Origin: Caenorhabditis elegans
Taxonomy: Eukaryota; Nematoda; Chromadorea; Rhabditida; Rhabditidae
Reading direction: 5' to 3'
Assembly: GCF_000002985.6 (NCBI RefSeq)
Contig: NC_003281.10
Coordinates: 5,704,001 to 5,768,000, forward strand
Length of the DNA stretch: 64,000 bases
The notes beneath the pieces were generated by a model. The model searched no databases. It was not told where the DNA came from and saw only the letters and a list, made by a program, of their open reading frames with translations. Shown here piece by piece: positions 1-15,900 of this stretch (positions are counted from its first letter, which is position 1; every line of letters begins with the position of its first letter). Position numbers and translations under genes: made by a program.

Positions 1-1461
1 GCTAGAAATTGCAGGTTTTGAAGTAGAAGCTCTTGACGTTTTCGTTAGCTTTTTTGGCCTTTTATTGAGATCTGGGATGTATTTCTTTTCACGAATAAGC
101 TTTTGAAGATACTTATAAAATGGATTCAATCGATGATCGAATTCCAAGAATCCGAATTGTTCAGCATTATTCCTTTGCTTCGCCTTGATAACAATCTCCA
201 TTTGTGTACCATTTGCCACTATAAATGAGGCTGTCTTCTCGATAATATGATGAAGTTTCATATTCGAAGGCAACTCGAGACCAACGGGGAATTTTATTCC
301 TTCTGGCGGCTCAAATGGTTCATCCTCACTATCACTCTCTCGAGCTTTTACTTTTCCTGTTCCGTAATCGAATCCAATGGCATTTCGTTGGTCATTCCTT
401 CGCTTCTCCTCTTCTTCTTTTTCTTGCTCTCCTGAAATTAAAAATAACTGTTTTTGGCTAATAAAGCTGTTTCATACTTTGAATATCTTTATACATATCA
501 AGATATCTTTCCTCTTCACACATATCCTCTTCCATTGCTTCTGTAGGACATTGTTCAGACGGCGAACCATTTCTTTTGATTGCCACGTCGATTGATGGCA
601 ACAGAAGTCGACAGTCATACCTGAAAAATCATTTATTAGTGGCGAAATTTTCTTTATTCAAATCGTAGTTTTGACTATTTCCCGCACTTTTTTTTCGAAA
701 TACTCACGGTTATTTGACATGTTCGGTGTGCCAGCCAATCGATCGACCTGAATATTCAAAATTAATTAAATCAATTAATAATTTTTAAATTATATAGACC
801 CGTACAAACGAAGCAACTTTTGTGGTTTATATTTGTTTTAATACTTGAGCTTTCTAAAAATTGTGTCATCAGCAAACGATTGGTGAACTGTTTCAATTAA
901 TTGGATTGAAGAAAAATTTAAAACTAATTGAACATTATATGGTAAATTGTGAGGAAATATCGGAATCATCGAAGACCGGCATGAAAGCTTTCTGTCAAAA
1001 CCTTGATTCTGTAAGTTTTTTAGCAGAAAAATCAATACACCTAATATAAAATTGATTAGGAAAGTAAACTCACCACTTATAAAATCCATATATTCCAGTG
1101 AATCAGTTACTCTTTCAGCAAAAAAGCCAAACGACTTCTCTTTCGTTGTGCCGATTTTTAATGGTTAGAGATTCATCAATAATGAAAAAAACCATACCTA
1201 TCCACGCGATTTTCTGGATCTCCGAGACATGGCACTGTGTGTCGTTCCTCTGCAATGTGCTCCGACTGATAATCATTTGGAAATATTGTAGAAGCATATC
1301 CGAAAACTAGCAGATCTTTGTATTCCTGAACATGCACATTACTTTTAAAACAGTTGCAAGGCATAAGTAACGTTATGAAACTGATTGCTTGAATTGAAAA
1401 TGTTACTCACATTCTGATCGTCATTATTGCCGACTTGGTTTCGACGATTCCAACTTCCCAT
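1..1461 (-). CDS. swp-1: swp-1, SWAP-type splicing regulator (5' part only)
   Basis: This is a homologue of the suppressor-of-white-apricot (SWAP/SFSWAP) splicing regulator, a nuclear RNA-binding protein. Exons, 5' to 3': 1411-1461, 1198-1325, 478-620 and 431 down to the window edge, where the gene is cut. All junctions keep phase. The start at 1461 (MGSWNRRNQ) follows a TTTAG acceptor three bases upstream. Exon 2 reads LLVFGYAS...[12 protein letters not shown] and continues over the splice into YDCRLLLP, the conserved SWAP N-terminal block. Exon 4 carries a SURP module ([15 protein letters not shown], then [16 protein letters not shown]). The second SURP and the RS-rich C terminus expected of the family lie outside. 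The ATG is 142 nt downstream of the rpl-23 stop. Intron 2 (621-1197) is long for this gene and has an in-frame stop a few codons in. Family assignment is secure; the symbol is from memory. Confidence 0.93.
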
Positions 1462-1603
1462 TGTCTAAACAGAATAGGAAAGTAACGTTAAAAATAATAA
1501 ACTTAAATGAAATATTCTAATGACCCGAACACCATTCTGTTTTATTCAACTTGCAAACAGTTCAACGGAATTAATATTCATTTGTAACAACAAAAACAAC
1601 AGC
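1462..1603 (-). promoter_or_regulatory. rpl-23 / swp-1 intercistronic region
   Basis: The 142-nt gap between the rpl-23 stop and the swp-1 start holds, on the minus strand, an AATAAA (1541-1546), a T-rich stretch with TTTATTATTTTT, and a TTTAG acceptor ending at 1465. This order and the roughly 75-nt distance from signal to acceptor fit an SL2-type operon junction. That reading is inference; only the sequence elements are seen. Confidence 0.65.
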
Positions 1604-2122
<519 letters not shown>

Positions 2123-2751
2123 TTTACCTGAAAAAAAAACAATATGAACATAAGAAACATAATTTTCAACCAGAAAAAATTAAGTAAACGATAAAGGTAG
2201 AATTAAGAAATATAGACGAAAAAACATCCTAAATTTATTAATTTGCATGGCGATGTGAAATAGGCAAATATAACACCACATTTCCTTAAGTTTTCAATAT
2301 TTCAGTAATTTTTAATGGAAAAATCACCGCAAAACGAAAAAAAAATGGAAAAAATTCGCTTCACGCAAAAGAGAAAAGAGACCCACACGCATTAACGTTT
2401 GATACTCAGCCAACTATTCGCTGCTCGTCTCTTCTGTGTGAGACCCATAGGGGTCACATCGATTTACGAGGCCAATCGATTTATTTTTGATTTTGAAGTT
2501 TGTTATTCTTGCTTTTGCTCTTCTATTTTTGACTTGCTTTTTCGTTTTTTGTACGAGTTTTATTGTTTTCTTGGCGGATCTTAAGGTTTTCAAGGTTTCG
2601 CGGTAGAAATGTACAGCATTGGACGTGTTTTTTTCAGTTAACTCTGGTTGGCACTAAATATTATCCCAATTCCTGTTGTAAGGTTTATACTTCTCTTTGT
2701 TTGTAGGACATTTTGATATAATCAACCATTTATTCACGTTTTCCATAACAT
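2123..2751. other. Gap between MOSPD2-like gene and rpl-23
   Basis: This 629-nt region holds the 3' end of the upstream gene, with a minus-strand AATAAA at 2729-2734 about 18 nt past its stop, and then the likely promoter of rpl-23. An A-rich block around 2290-2360 and a T-rich block near 2590-2640 are seen. I see no coding exon. The length is larger than a usual operon gap, so rpl-23 probably has its own promoter. Confidence 0.6.
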
Positions 2752-5323
2752 TTAGAGTTCATTTTTAACAGCTTCAACAATTGTTTCCTGAAGTGGCACA
2801 GAAGCCTCTTTAATTTGAGAAGAGAGCGAAACTAGGGTTTCCCTGAGTAATGCATTATCTGATCTCATTTGTAGGATGTAGGAAAATTGAAAGATCAAAA
2901 ACAGAAAGAGAATAAGAGTTATTATAGGCAAGTAGATGTTGAAACCTCCGAGAGAAAATCCCTCTGGTTTGCTCAATAATTGTTGCTGCTGGAGTAGAAA
3001 GCTTGATCTTCTTTCCTCTGGCTGATCAAGCTTTAAATTTTCTGACAATCTACATTTGAATTTGAATTCTGCCTTGTTGCTTGCTGATTTGAACTGTTCA
3101 GAGAAGCTTTCAACGTCTGTTGATGACGATTCCATTGTAAGAAGCAGAAACTTTTCTTTGTTCCACGAGTGTCGGTACTCTAAAAGCTTATGCAATATTA
3201 TTTTATCATATCATTCCTATTCTTCCCTCACCATATTGAAGATAAACTCTGATGATTTCCGTAGTTCCAGGCTGTACTATTCCAGAACTAGGACGAACGC
3301 GGAATTTTTCAGGCGAAGTTGTTTTGAATTTGAACATGATCGGTGTGTCCGAAGACTGATTCTTGACAAGGACGACATCAAGCAAGTCATTTTCTCCGTC
3401 GAGTTTCTCAAGTCGTAATTCATCTCTCGGACTGAAAGAACACCATGTTTCAAGTATCACACAAAGTCAAACTTACGTTATTGACACAAAGTCATTGGAC
3501 GACCAATCGTCACTTGGTGCGTTAACTCGGTTCTCAATAAGTGGTCGAAGTGATGGTGGGATATGCGATTTTCTGCTTTTCGGTCCGCGACTTGATCTTC
3601 TGGACAAAGAAGGAGCTCGTTTTGTTGTAGATTCCTCGTCGAACTTGACATTCTAAAATTAGGTGGTAATTAGACGTCTTACCAAATAATTTACCCTAAA
3701 TTGTGTCAAGTTATGCATACTCAACTTTTCCCAAGATTTGAAAATCTTATTAATTTAGTTATATAGTGTCAGTCTTAAAATGTTGGCAATAGGTAATTCG
3801 TTACATCTAAAATACATTCTTCATGAGAAATATAAGAAACGTACTCTTTTCTGAAACGACGAGAAGTCAAATTCAGTTACGTTGTTATTTGTAGAATCGT
3901 CGATAGAGTGCATTCGTTGTTGAAGTAATTTTGGTGAAGGTTTTGGTGGCGGTGGTGGTGGAAGGCATTTGGCAAGCTCGTCCATGGTGAATTTGAAAGT
4001 ATCCTTCAAAAAAACCAATGAAAGTAAGAGTAGAAACAGCCGGGGAGCGCTGGTCAGAAAGGCGGCTCAGGAGCCGGCCGCTTGTTACAACACGAAAGAG
4101 TTCATTCTCGTATCGCCAGTGGTGGGGTTCAGCGAGTAGTGTTAAACACAAGTGGCCCCCTCTGCACACACAAGATGATGGAAAATGGGGCCTATTTCAT
4201 GGAAACAACGAAACTGGTGATGGATGTACACAGACGGGATGAAAATGTAAAAAAAGAAGCGGAGCAAAAAAGTCTTACGGTGCCTCCTTGGTGCTCCAAC
4301 AGATGACTTTTTGGTACGTAATGAGTGACACTGAGCTTGGTGACAAATGTGAGTAAGTCGTGTCTTTGACTCGCAGCTGAAGACTCTAGCCAAGATCCGA
4401 TTACCTGAAACAATTTCGCATTGTGAGAGTGAAATGGGAAACGTTTGTATCTAATTTCAGTGTGAAATCTCTCTTTTGATAAAGTCAGAATTTCAACTTA
4501 AACAAAAACACCTACTTTCCATGAAGCATTCAAGATCGCTGGATTTTCAAAAATCAAAATCGATTCAATTGAGTTTGGATAATAATACTTGGAGGAATGT
4601 ATAATAAACTTCATTGCGTCAAAGCTCTGAAAATCATTTTTCAGTCTCTGCGTACACTACCCAGTGTCTACCATATTCTTGAGTCCTGTACCAGTCATAT
4701 CAATGAAAACGGTCAATGGTTGACATCCTTTGTATTCCATGTAGTGACGCTCTATCCAAAATGTAAACAGCTTTTCGAAGCCGTCATCTCCATTTTTATA
4801 TTTGTTCATCATGATCCATACTGGAATATACATTTATTATTATACATTTGCAATATTTATTGCCGTCTCACACATGTGCCGGTTTTGTAAATCTTTTCCG
4901 TGAAGATACATCAGTTGGTTATCTAGTAATGGCTTGAGTGACAGCAGACTGATTCCTGAATTATTGTTGTTAAATTCATCTGAGGTTTTATTTTTTATTT
5001 AACTTACTGTCCACTTCAAAGTTTCTTCTCCATTTCAAGCACTCTAACATAATTGCATATGCAATATCTACATCGTAATTAACCGATCCTAAGAACCTGT
5101 CTAACCACCAGTCTTCGTGACGTATCCTATGAACGTCATCTGATAGATGCTTTACTGATATTGCCGGATCCTAAATTTAATCCTTTTAAATGTCTACAAT
5201 ATTTTAAATGCTTACTTGTAATATTCTCGATCTCAATTCATGAACTGCCAATAAATTAGTTGGATCTGTGAATGTAGAACTTCGTCTTCGTAGTATTCGA
5301 GAGTTCGAAATATCGCTCACCAT
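2752..5323 (-). CDS. MOSPD2-like protein: CRAL-TRIO, MSP domain and C-terminal TM
   Basis: Ten exons on the minus strand: 5216-5323, 5008-5170, 4872-4955, 4672-4820, 4516-4626, 4279-4404, 3845-4003, 3477-3652, 3232-3431 and 2752-3179. Every junction has GT/AG and keeps phase, giving about 567 residues (human MOSPD2 is about 518). Residues about 50-235 form a CRAL-TRIO lipid-transfer domain (GKDLQNRHMLWIMMNK, FIDMTGTGLKN, PNSIESILIFENPAILNASW). A Pro-rich linker (six prolines near residue 263) follows. Residues about 355-440 are an MSP domain (FKFKTTSPEKFRVRP, SGIVQPG). A hydrophobic helix at about 507-528 anchors the tail. In animals MOSPD2 sits in the ER and tethers FFAT-motif partners at contact sites; the same role is inferred here. 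I recall this locus as B0336.11 but give no symbol. Confidence 0.9.
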
Positions 5324-7585
5324 TCTGAAACAGATAGTTAGAATCCGAAAAAAGCTATTCTCGAATTGTGCAAACGATTTTTAACGAAAGTTCAGGTAAA
5401 TACAAAAATCTGGCAAAGTTTCTTTGGTTAAATGCGAATGACGTTGTTAGAAATCCAATCTGGTAAATCACAACGAATTTTTACAACCTCGAATTTTGAT
5501 ATATCATATATCAAAGCGGAACTATTTGTGAATATCCAATGGTTTTTTATTGGGGCGCATGAATTTCATCTGATATTACAACGAATTGTGATAAGAGCTT
5601 GATACGATGAGTAGAGCACAGAGAGCAACGGCAATTGCCAGCCCCAGAGAATGAAAAATGAAGAAGAGAAGCCACACGAGAAAACAAAAGCGAGGCGAAC
5701 GGAATAGCTTCCAATTTAGAATGTAGGAGTTGAGCAAGGTAAAAATAATTGAGTTTAAGTTAACAATTAAGTTACATCAAGATAACAAAACTGAATGTTT
5801 GAGTTTTGGCATGTGAGATCAGAAAAAACAAACCCTGACTAAAAAATGACGTTTTATTCAATGTACTACTCGCCTTTCTCAAGAGACAAGCGGGTAAAAA
5901 ACGAAAAGAAAGTATTTCCGAGTACCTGTAAAATGAAGCGAAAGAAAAAGTAAATAGGAACGATATGGATGGTGCTGGCGGATAAATGAATGAGTTTGAG
6001 TGTGAGTTCTTTCTCCCCTTCAGTGAGTGCTGCTCATGCCGCGATTTTTTTTGCGTTGTCTCTATCTCTGAAGCTCGCTGGCTGTCATGTTGGATCTGAT
6101 TTTCGAAATTGTAGCGGAGGATGCTTCCTTCTTCTCTCGCAACATTTTGACATCTGGAATTACTTAATTTTTAGTTTTTTTAGTATCCGGATTTTAGAAT
6201 AGTACTTTCCAATCAATACAATCAGATTTTAACGATCAAGTTGGTCTAGTTCAAATTTATTAACTTCAAAAGCTTACTTTTTTTCGAATTTCTATTTGCG
6301 CCGTTTTGTGATCCTAAAATAATATGAAAGCTCGTAATTTTAGAATAAAAATAACTTTTTTGATAATACCCAGATTTTTCGATTTTTGCTTCAAAAATAA
6401 GGTGCCTGGTCTCGACACGTCTTTTTATAAAATACAAAAATACGTCCGCCTTTAAAGAGTACTGTACCTCTAGACTTTTGTTGATACGGGAGTTGCATCG
6501 ATTTTTCATAGTTTTTCGTAAAAAATATATGTATTTATTTAAGAAAAAAAAAACTGAAATAGAACAATAAACCCACAAATTCTTTCCGATAATGAAGGCA
6601 ATTATTAAAAAAATCGATGAAAATTCACCATCAATAGTTTTTAGGAATTAATCTTTTACATTTTCCCGGTGGTATGTTACAAGGTTTTATCAAAAATATT
6701 GCCAATTATATTTAGACATTCAGTTTCATCTTATCATCATCATCATCCCAATCCATCTTTCGCTATTCGTCAGAATCAATCAGTTATTTTTTCTTTGACA
6801 ATCAATCACCACACACAATGTTCCGCGTGTAAAAAGAGTACGGTAACCTGGAAGTCCAGAAAACATTGACGGAGACCAGTTTGTTTCGACCGCCCGTGTG
6901 TATTTCTTGTCTAGTCCTCCTCGCTCCTTCCATGTTTCGTATTTATGCGCAGTGTTTCCACACACACTGCCGCTTGCCGAGATACGTACGCAACGCCTGT
7001 TGGCTGCTGCTGCCAATTTTTGATCATTATCGTACCCCATTGGTTCCTCCTTTTTTCTTGTCCATTTTAGGTTTTGTTCTTTATTATTATCAGTGTATCA
7101 TTTAGAGATTATAATTCTACTGGCTCTTTTGTTTCAATGCACTCAACTTTTAATGTTACCAATTGTAGTTGAAAAAAGCAAGAATGATAATTATATTTTC
7201 AACATTTTGCATTTAGTTTCATAGATTTTAGTGCAAATTGTGTAGTTTATTGAGATCGAAAAAACGAAGTGTTTTTCTTCGAAATGTTCTGTTTGTTCTA
7301 ACTTTCTAAATATTGCGAAATCTTTATAATGTTATTTCTCTTTTCGAAATTTTTACTTTCTGTTCAAATTTTGAGTATTTTTAATAACTCCCTTATAATG
7401 AAAACCCTAATTACACATTCTCGCATTTCTTTGCGTCTCATCTTCATTCACTCTTTTTTTTTCTCTCTACTTTCACCTGCTCTCACTCTCTCATTCTCTC
7501 TCTCGCTGTGATCTTCGTTTCCCAATTTTTTAACGAATTTTTTTTAGACTCGGTAAGAAACCTGAAAGAAAATATCAAAGAAAGC
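5324..7585. other. Intergenic region between divergent genes
   Basis: This 2.3-kb region lies between the start of the MOSPD2-like gene (minus) and rbm-26 (plus), so it should hold both promoters. Short ORFs at 5990-6202 and 6669-7105 have pyrimidine-run or low-complexity content and no splice or family support. A dispersed repeat fragment lies near 6401-6460. A CT-rich stretch at about 7430-7510 and a T-run with AG at about 7541-7549 directly precede rbm-26 and may be its 5' end or acceptor. Confidence 0.55.
6401..6460 (-). repeat. Dispersed repeat fragment, copy A
   Basis: On the minus strand this fragment reads TTTAAAGGCGGAC, a short AT-rich spacer, then GACGTGTCGAGACC. The same two blocks in the same order occur at 22423-22480 inside wrm-1 intron 8. 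From memory, repeats with this GTCGAGACC core are common in C. elegans, but I could not check the family name or copy number. Confidence 0.5.
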
Positions 7586-10148
7586 ATGCACATCGACAAT
7601 GAGGATGCTCTCTTCGATTGGCTCTCTGATGAGCTCTCGCCAATGTAAGTTTTTTCATTGATTAGACAGCCTACTTATACTTTTTTTTAAGAACTGACGC
7701 TGATCCAAATGCTCTCGCGAAATACGTGTTGGCTTTAGTCAAGAAACCGGATAAGGGACATGATGAGCTGAAAGCATTTACCAATGAACAGTTAAATGTG
7801 TTTTTAACAGACCGTAAATTTCATTTTTTGAAATGCTCACGTCATTCAATTAATACATTTACAGATACTGCTCCATTCGTCGACAAAGTCTTCGAAGCAC
7901 TCACAAGCAAAAGCTATATGCCGGCATCAACAGCGCCTACCTCTGCTTCAGCAACTGCGCCTGATCTTAAAAAAGAAAAGGCACCAGCTGAGAAGCCATC
8001 GAAACCTACAGCTCCACCGGGTGTTCAAAAGTCAAGCAGCTCTCCTTCAGCCAGCAAAGCCGAGTCCCGCCCATTGCGCAAGCGAATTAGTCCACCTCCA
8101 TCGGAAAATCGAGAAAAGGAGAAGCAGTCTCGTGACAAGGAACGCCGTCGTTCACGGTCCCCAAGAGATCGTCGAGGCCGCGCGACTACTTCAAGAAGTG
8201 GGCGTACTTCATCAAGTGATCGTGATCGTCACAGCAAACGTCGTTCTCGATCCAGATCACGGTAATGAATTTTAGAAAAGTTAAATCCCATCTATGTGTA
8301 ACCATGGCTAACTTTGATTCGGGTTCTGATTAACTTATAACATTTTCAGATCATCCAGTGGCTCAAGAACTCCACCATACAAATCAAGAAGCAGTCGTCG
8401 TCGTTGTAAGGATTTCGAGGAACGTGGATATTGCATTCGCGGAGATCAGTGTCCATACTATCACGGTCGTGACCCGGTTGTAGTTGATGAGAATGCACTT
8501 GGGTCAATGGTTCCACTCCCGGCTACCGCTCCTAATTTCTCGTACGTCCCATGTTTATCTAACAATTCTTTGCAAAATCTCCCTTCTCATGATCTAATCT
8601 CATACAGTTGCAGTCTGCCTCCACCCGGATACAATCCGCTCAATCCACCTCCACCAGGAGTCGTCGTTGCCGCTGGTGAATACAACCCTGAAGCTCCTGC
8701 TCTCAACAATTACAGTATACCACCACCGCCGATCCCTGGACAATGGCAACAACCACATGTAGCTGCACAATATGTTCCCCAATCTGTTTCTTCTTACTCT
8801 CAGCCACCACCCGCCGCTGCTCAAGGAGTTGTTACTCAGCCGGGTTCTTTCCGTGGAGCACCACGTGGAAGAGGAAACATTAGAGGTCGTGGTGGATTTG
8901 CCCGTGGAGGTTTCACTGGAGCGATCAATAGAGATAACTGTACTCTTCAAGTTGCCAAGATTCCACCAGAGATGAACACGATCGCAAAGCTCAATGAACA
9001 TTTTGCCACATTTGGAACTGTCGATAATATCCAAGTTAGATATAATGGAGAAATCGATTCAGCTCTGGTTACTTATGCTTCCAAATTTGACGCTGGCAAA
9101 GCTTACAAGTCTCCAACTCCAGTTCTCAATAATAGGTTTATTAAAGTATTTTGGCATAATCCTGGAGGCGAAGGATCCGAAAACGCAACTGGAAAGCCGT
9201 CATCTCCAACTTCTCCACCAAAACCTGTCGAAAAGCCGAAGATTGCCACAGTGCAAGAATCAAAATTTGTCAGTGTTGCTGCTCAAAACTATCGGAAGCA
9301 GATCCAGGATGCTAAAGAACGATTAACGAAAGAGAAGAGTATTTTATCGACGCTAGTTCAGGCTCAGAATCAGCATAATATTATTCTTGACAAGTGGATG
9401 GTTAAACAGAAGGAGTTGCTCATCAAGGCGAGAACGTCTACTGATGAAACTGATAAGAAGAATGCAACCAAATTGGTCAAACATCTGCATAAAAAAATAA
9501 AGGCATGCAAGGAAGAAGTCGACGGAATCCTGCTCAAAATATCAGAAAAGTCAATGGTGGTTGATGAGATTGCAGCCCAAATTGAAGAGCTTAAAAATCC
9601 ACAAAAATCGGACGATTCGACCCGGAAGCGAAAAGCAGGAAGCGATGGAGACGAGCCCCAATCTAAAATGAGCAGTGTTGTCATCGTTCGAGGTGTAACA
9701 GTGAGTTTTCTTTAAATTGTAGATTTTAAAAACACATTATTTCCAGGATGAATTGGTCACTGATTTGATGGCACATATGGAGAAGTTCGGTGAGGTTTTT
9801 GATCACAGTGTTAAAGCCGACGACGATGGTCTCATAACAGCCGTTTTTCCGTTTAGAAAAACAGGTGATGCGTTGAAAGTGAGTTTTCAGTTTAAACGGG
9901 ACTCGATTTTAAATAAGATGTTAATTTTTAGGCAATGGCGGATGGCAAAGTTCTGAATGGTGTGGACCTCGAGATGGAATTGAAGACGGAGCGAATCGAG
10001 GAGATCCCTTCAACTGATACGAACATGTCTGCCGACCAGTTGCTCGCTGCAATTCCGAGCAATCTTGAGGTAACTTGGTTTTCACTTGAAAATTAAATTT
10101 AAAAAAAGATTTCAGTCTGACGAAGAAGATGACCTGCTAAATGATTAG
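7586..10148 (+). CDS. rbm-26: RBM26-like RNA-binding protein (PWI-like, CCCH, RRM)
   Basis: Eight exons: 7586-7644, 7692-7813, 7865-8261, 8350-8541, 8608-9700, 9747-9878, 9932-10069 and 10116-10148, giving 721 residues. The N terminus (DALFDWLSDELSPI..FVDKVFEAL) matches the helical PWI-like domain of RBM26/27. An Arg/Ser-rich segment follows. A CCCH zinc finger of the form C-X8-C-X5-C-X3-H lies at residues 212-231. A Gly/Arg-rich stretch precedes an RRM at about 367-442 (CTLQVAKIPPEMN, GTVDNIQVRYNGEID). A charged coiled coil covers about 480-570, and a second, weaker RRM-like fold (VVIVRGVT..LMAHMEKFGEV) lies near 610-680. In other animals RBM26/27 connect nuclear RNA to exosome targeting; a nuclear RNA role is inferred. 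The 66-nt intron at 8542-8607 rests on splice signals and phase only; reading through it is also open. Confidence 0.9.
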
Positions 10149-12918
<2,770 letters not shown>

Positions 12919-12945
12919 ATCATTTTTCTGAATCCACCTTCGACG

Positions 12946-12951
12946 AATAAA
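12946..12951 (+). terminator. arf-1.2 polyadenylation signal
   Basis: A canonical AATAAA lies 28 nt after the arf-1.2 stop codon, a normal position for a short nematode 3' UTR. Confidence 0.6.
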
Positions 12952-15900
12952 CGACTACGAATCATCCGTTTTTGTTATTCGTTTCAACTCCTTTCTTCTC
13001 CCCATTCATTCTCTTTGTTCTTCTCTGTTCCATTTGAAATTCCCTCTCCCATCCCTTAGGCTTTTTAATTTGATCACCATCGCCCTCTTCTACTTTTTCA
13101 ACCCAATTTTTATTTAAAGCCCCAATTCATTTGTCGTCTATTTCTTCTTAACTTCCAAATCCGACATTTTTTCTTATCCGATTACATTTGGAACCGCTCC
13201 TGACGGGAATAATATGTAAGTTATTCATTGTTTTTCTCTCCATTTTTGACCTGCTCCGCCCTCCATCTCCCTCAAATATTCCCTGAAACAGTGTTGTGTA
13301 ACGAGAAGAAGTATGAACGTGTTTCTCTTCTCTTGTTGAACCATTATTCTATTTTTGTGATTTTTGCGCGTAATTGCACACAAACCTACACACAAATCTC
13401 GTTTTCATCGTTCCCTTCCCCTCGAACCTTTAATTTCGCTTCTCTTCTATTTCGTATCGAACACTGTTTTGCTTTTCCTCAATTTTTCCGTATTATAGTA
13501 TCATATTCACCATTTTTTTTGTCGTGGAGTAAATTATTATGTTATATTCACCTGTTGATAATGACAATATGAAAGTATGAAAATGATCTTTTTCCTCAAT
13601 TTGGACAAGAAATGTTAATTTTTAAGGGTAATTTATTAACACATGAGGCGTTATACTATGTGCAAAAATTTTTAATACGGAAAAACTAAATTCTGGAATT
13701 TCGTATTGTGCAACTTGTCTGGCGCACAGATATCACGTAGCGAAAAATACAGAAATTATTTACATTACTACTGTAGCCATGGTCTGATTTTGCTTTGTTC
13801 TTTTTCACTTTTTGACTCGGAATGACAGAAAAAAGAAAAATAGGATGAAATTCAAATATTTCGGTCACAATTCGAAAATAAATTATGTTCTAAAATCGAG
13901 CCCGTAAATCGACACAAGCGCAACAGTAGTCATTTAGAGAATTACTGTAGTTTTCGCTACGAGATATTTTGCGCGTCGAACATGTTGCTCAATGCGCATT
14001 CTCAGTGTTCACGTAATACACTGAAAATACAGTAATCCTACAGTGCTTCTAATGTACCCTGATACTATTCCCAGACGTATTCCAATTCATAACCTCTCCA
14101 AATCACCTAAATTGCACAATTAATGGAACTACAGTAATCCAATTATATACTTACTGTACCCTAATACTATCTCTGCTGACTGAGCAACTATTCAAGCAAA
14201 ATTTGAATAAAAGGGGAAGTTACGTTAACAATCTCAAGTTTTTATAACGAATAAAACATGATAGCTGAATTGCACAAATATTTTGTTACAATTATTGAAA
14301 TCAGGATCTTTATTCTCTGGCGTACCTATAACACAAAAAAATACCAAAATTTCGGCGGCTTCTTTTTTTTTTTTAATTTTAGACCAAATATATTCATTTA
14401 CTGAAAAACTAAAATAAAATACAATATGGATAATAAACGAATATTTTGTCTCCTTGAACTAAACTTGAGGAATTCAATTCTAGTACAGTAATTATAGTTG
14501 TGCAACTCATCATAAGCATGTAATATCCTCCAAATGGTCCCATCTTGTGGAAATATTACGTGGATGACTGGTAGCATTACGTCACTAATGCTCATTGGTT
14601 GTGAAACGATGAATAGAACCAGCCAGTCAGCAGTAGCAGAATACCCCCCTATACACACCGTTTATATGATTATAGGGACGGATTAACCTCCCGTTGAGTG
14701 AACGCATTCATCACCAGACAGGGTTCGCAGTTGTCACATTTAGATTTTTTGAATCGATAAGTTTTATAAAGTATTTTTTTGTTCGTTTCATCGATCCTTT
14801 TCTACATGTTTTGGATATTTCCCAGCCAATAATTCCTGCACTTTTTTCAATATGCTCAATTTTGTTGACTAATTTTTCATATTCGAAGCAAAAATGATAT
14901 GAAATGCAATTTTTAAAGATTGATAAGGCCTGCGTATTTCAGACACTTAGACGAATTGTGAGCTTTGTGTTTCATAATGCATACAAGTTTTGGTCTCGTT
15001 CAGAGATGCTTACGTGTCTGCCAACCGCCTACTGCCTTAGAAGTTCAGTGTTAACTTTTGAAGCACATGGTAACCAAACTTTTCACACATATGATGTCAC
15101 GCAATTTATACAGGGAAGTCCCCAAAAAACCCAATTTTATACAAAATTCCGAATCTCTAGTAAAAACTTTCTAACCTGTCATCATCAAATCTTCCTCCTC
15201 TTCAATAAATTCGATTAATCGTCTCTCTTTCCAAGTGAGACAGTATCTGCTCACAAGATCTTTTGCCTCTTTTCCCTCGATGGGGCACCCCTATCCCTCA
15301 ATCAACAGGTTTTTCTAGATTCGAAACACCACCAAAAAACTTTTTTCTGTCATATTGTTGTGTCTGATCGAGTAAACGTCAAGGTTTCTTATTCACTCGT
15401 TCGAAAAATTTGAAAAACGAAGAACGCGCACCTAATTTCCTGTCCATCTGCCCTTCTTGAGGAGCTGCTATTACTATTCGCAACCATCTGCCCGATAGGT
15501 TGTACCACACATTAATAATAAGCTTCTCAGTTTTTGACTTTATTTTTGGAAAGCTAAACACGCTCTAATGCTTCAACAAAAGTATATATTTAATTATGTA
15601 CATAAACACACATGCGTCCATACTTTTTGGTCATTTCTGGTGATGACAATATTTGAGATGGGATATCCGAGAGGATTATTGCGCAATTCGCACTGCAATC
15701 CGATATCTTCGACTTTTATTATCCATTCTTCGACTTGTTTCTAGCACAAACAAGTTGAGAAGTCTTTTGTGAAACTATTTTTACTTGTGACGTGGTCTGA
15801 ACAGTTTAGCGTGACATTCAAGTGAAGTGGTACTTGAACAAATGACATGTACAGTTGGTCAAGAGGTCGTCTACTTATTTTAAATTTGAATATAGTTTTA

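Noticed and set aside
838-1310. Overlapping ORFs on both strands, one next to a donor-like GTGAGT
   Set aside because: They lie inside swp-1 intron 2. Joining exon 2 (ending at 1198) to the exon at 620 restores the conserved SWAP sequence [10 protein letters not shown], which none of these ORFs does.
15729-15766. Small hairpin CTTCGACTTGTTT / AAACAAGTTGAGAAG that might be a microRNA
   Set aside because: The stem is only 12-13 bp with a bulge and does not extend on either side, too short for a typical precursor.
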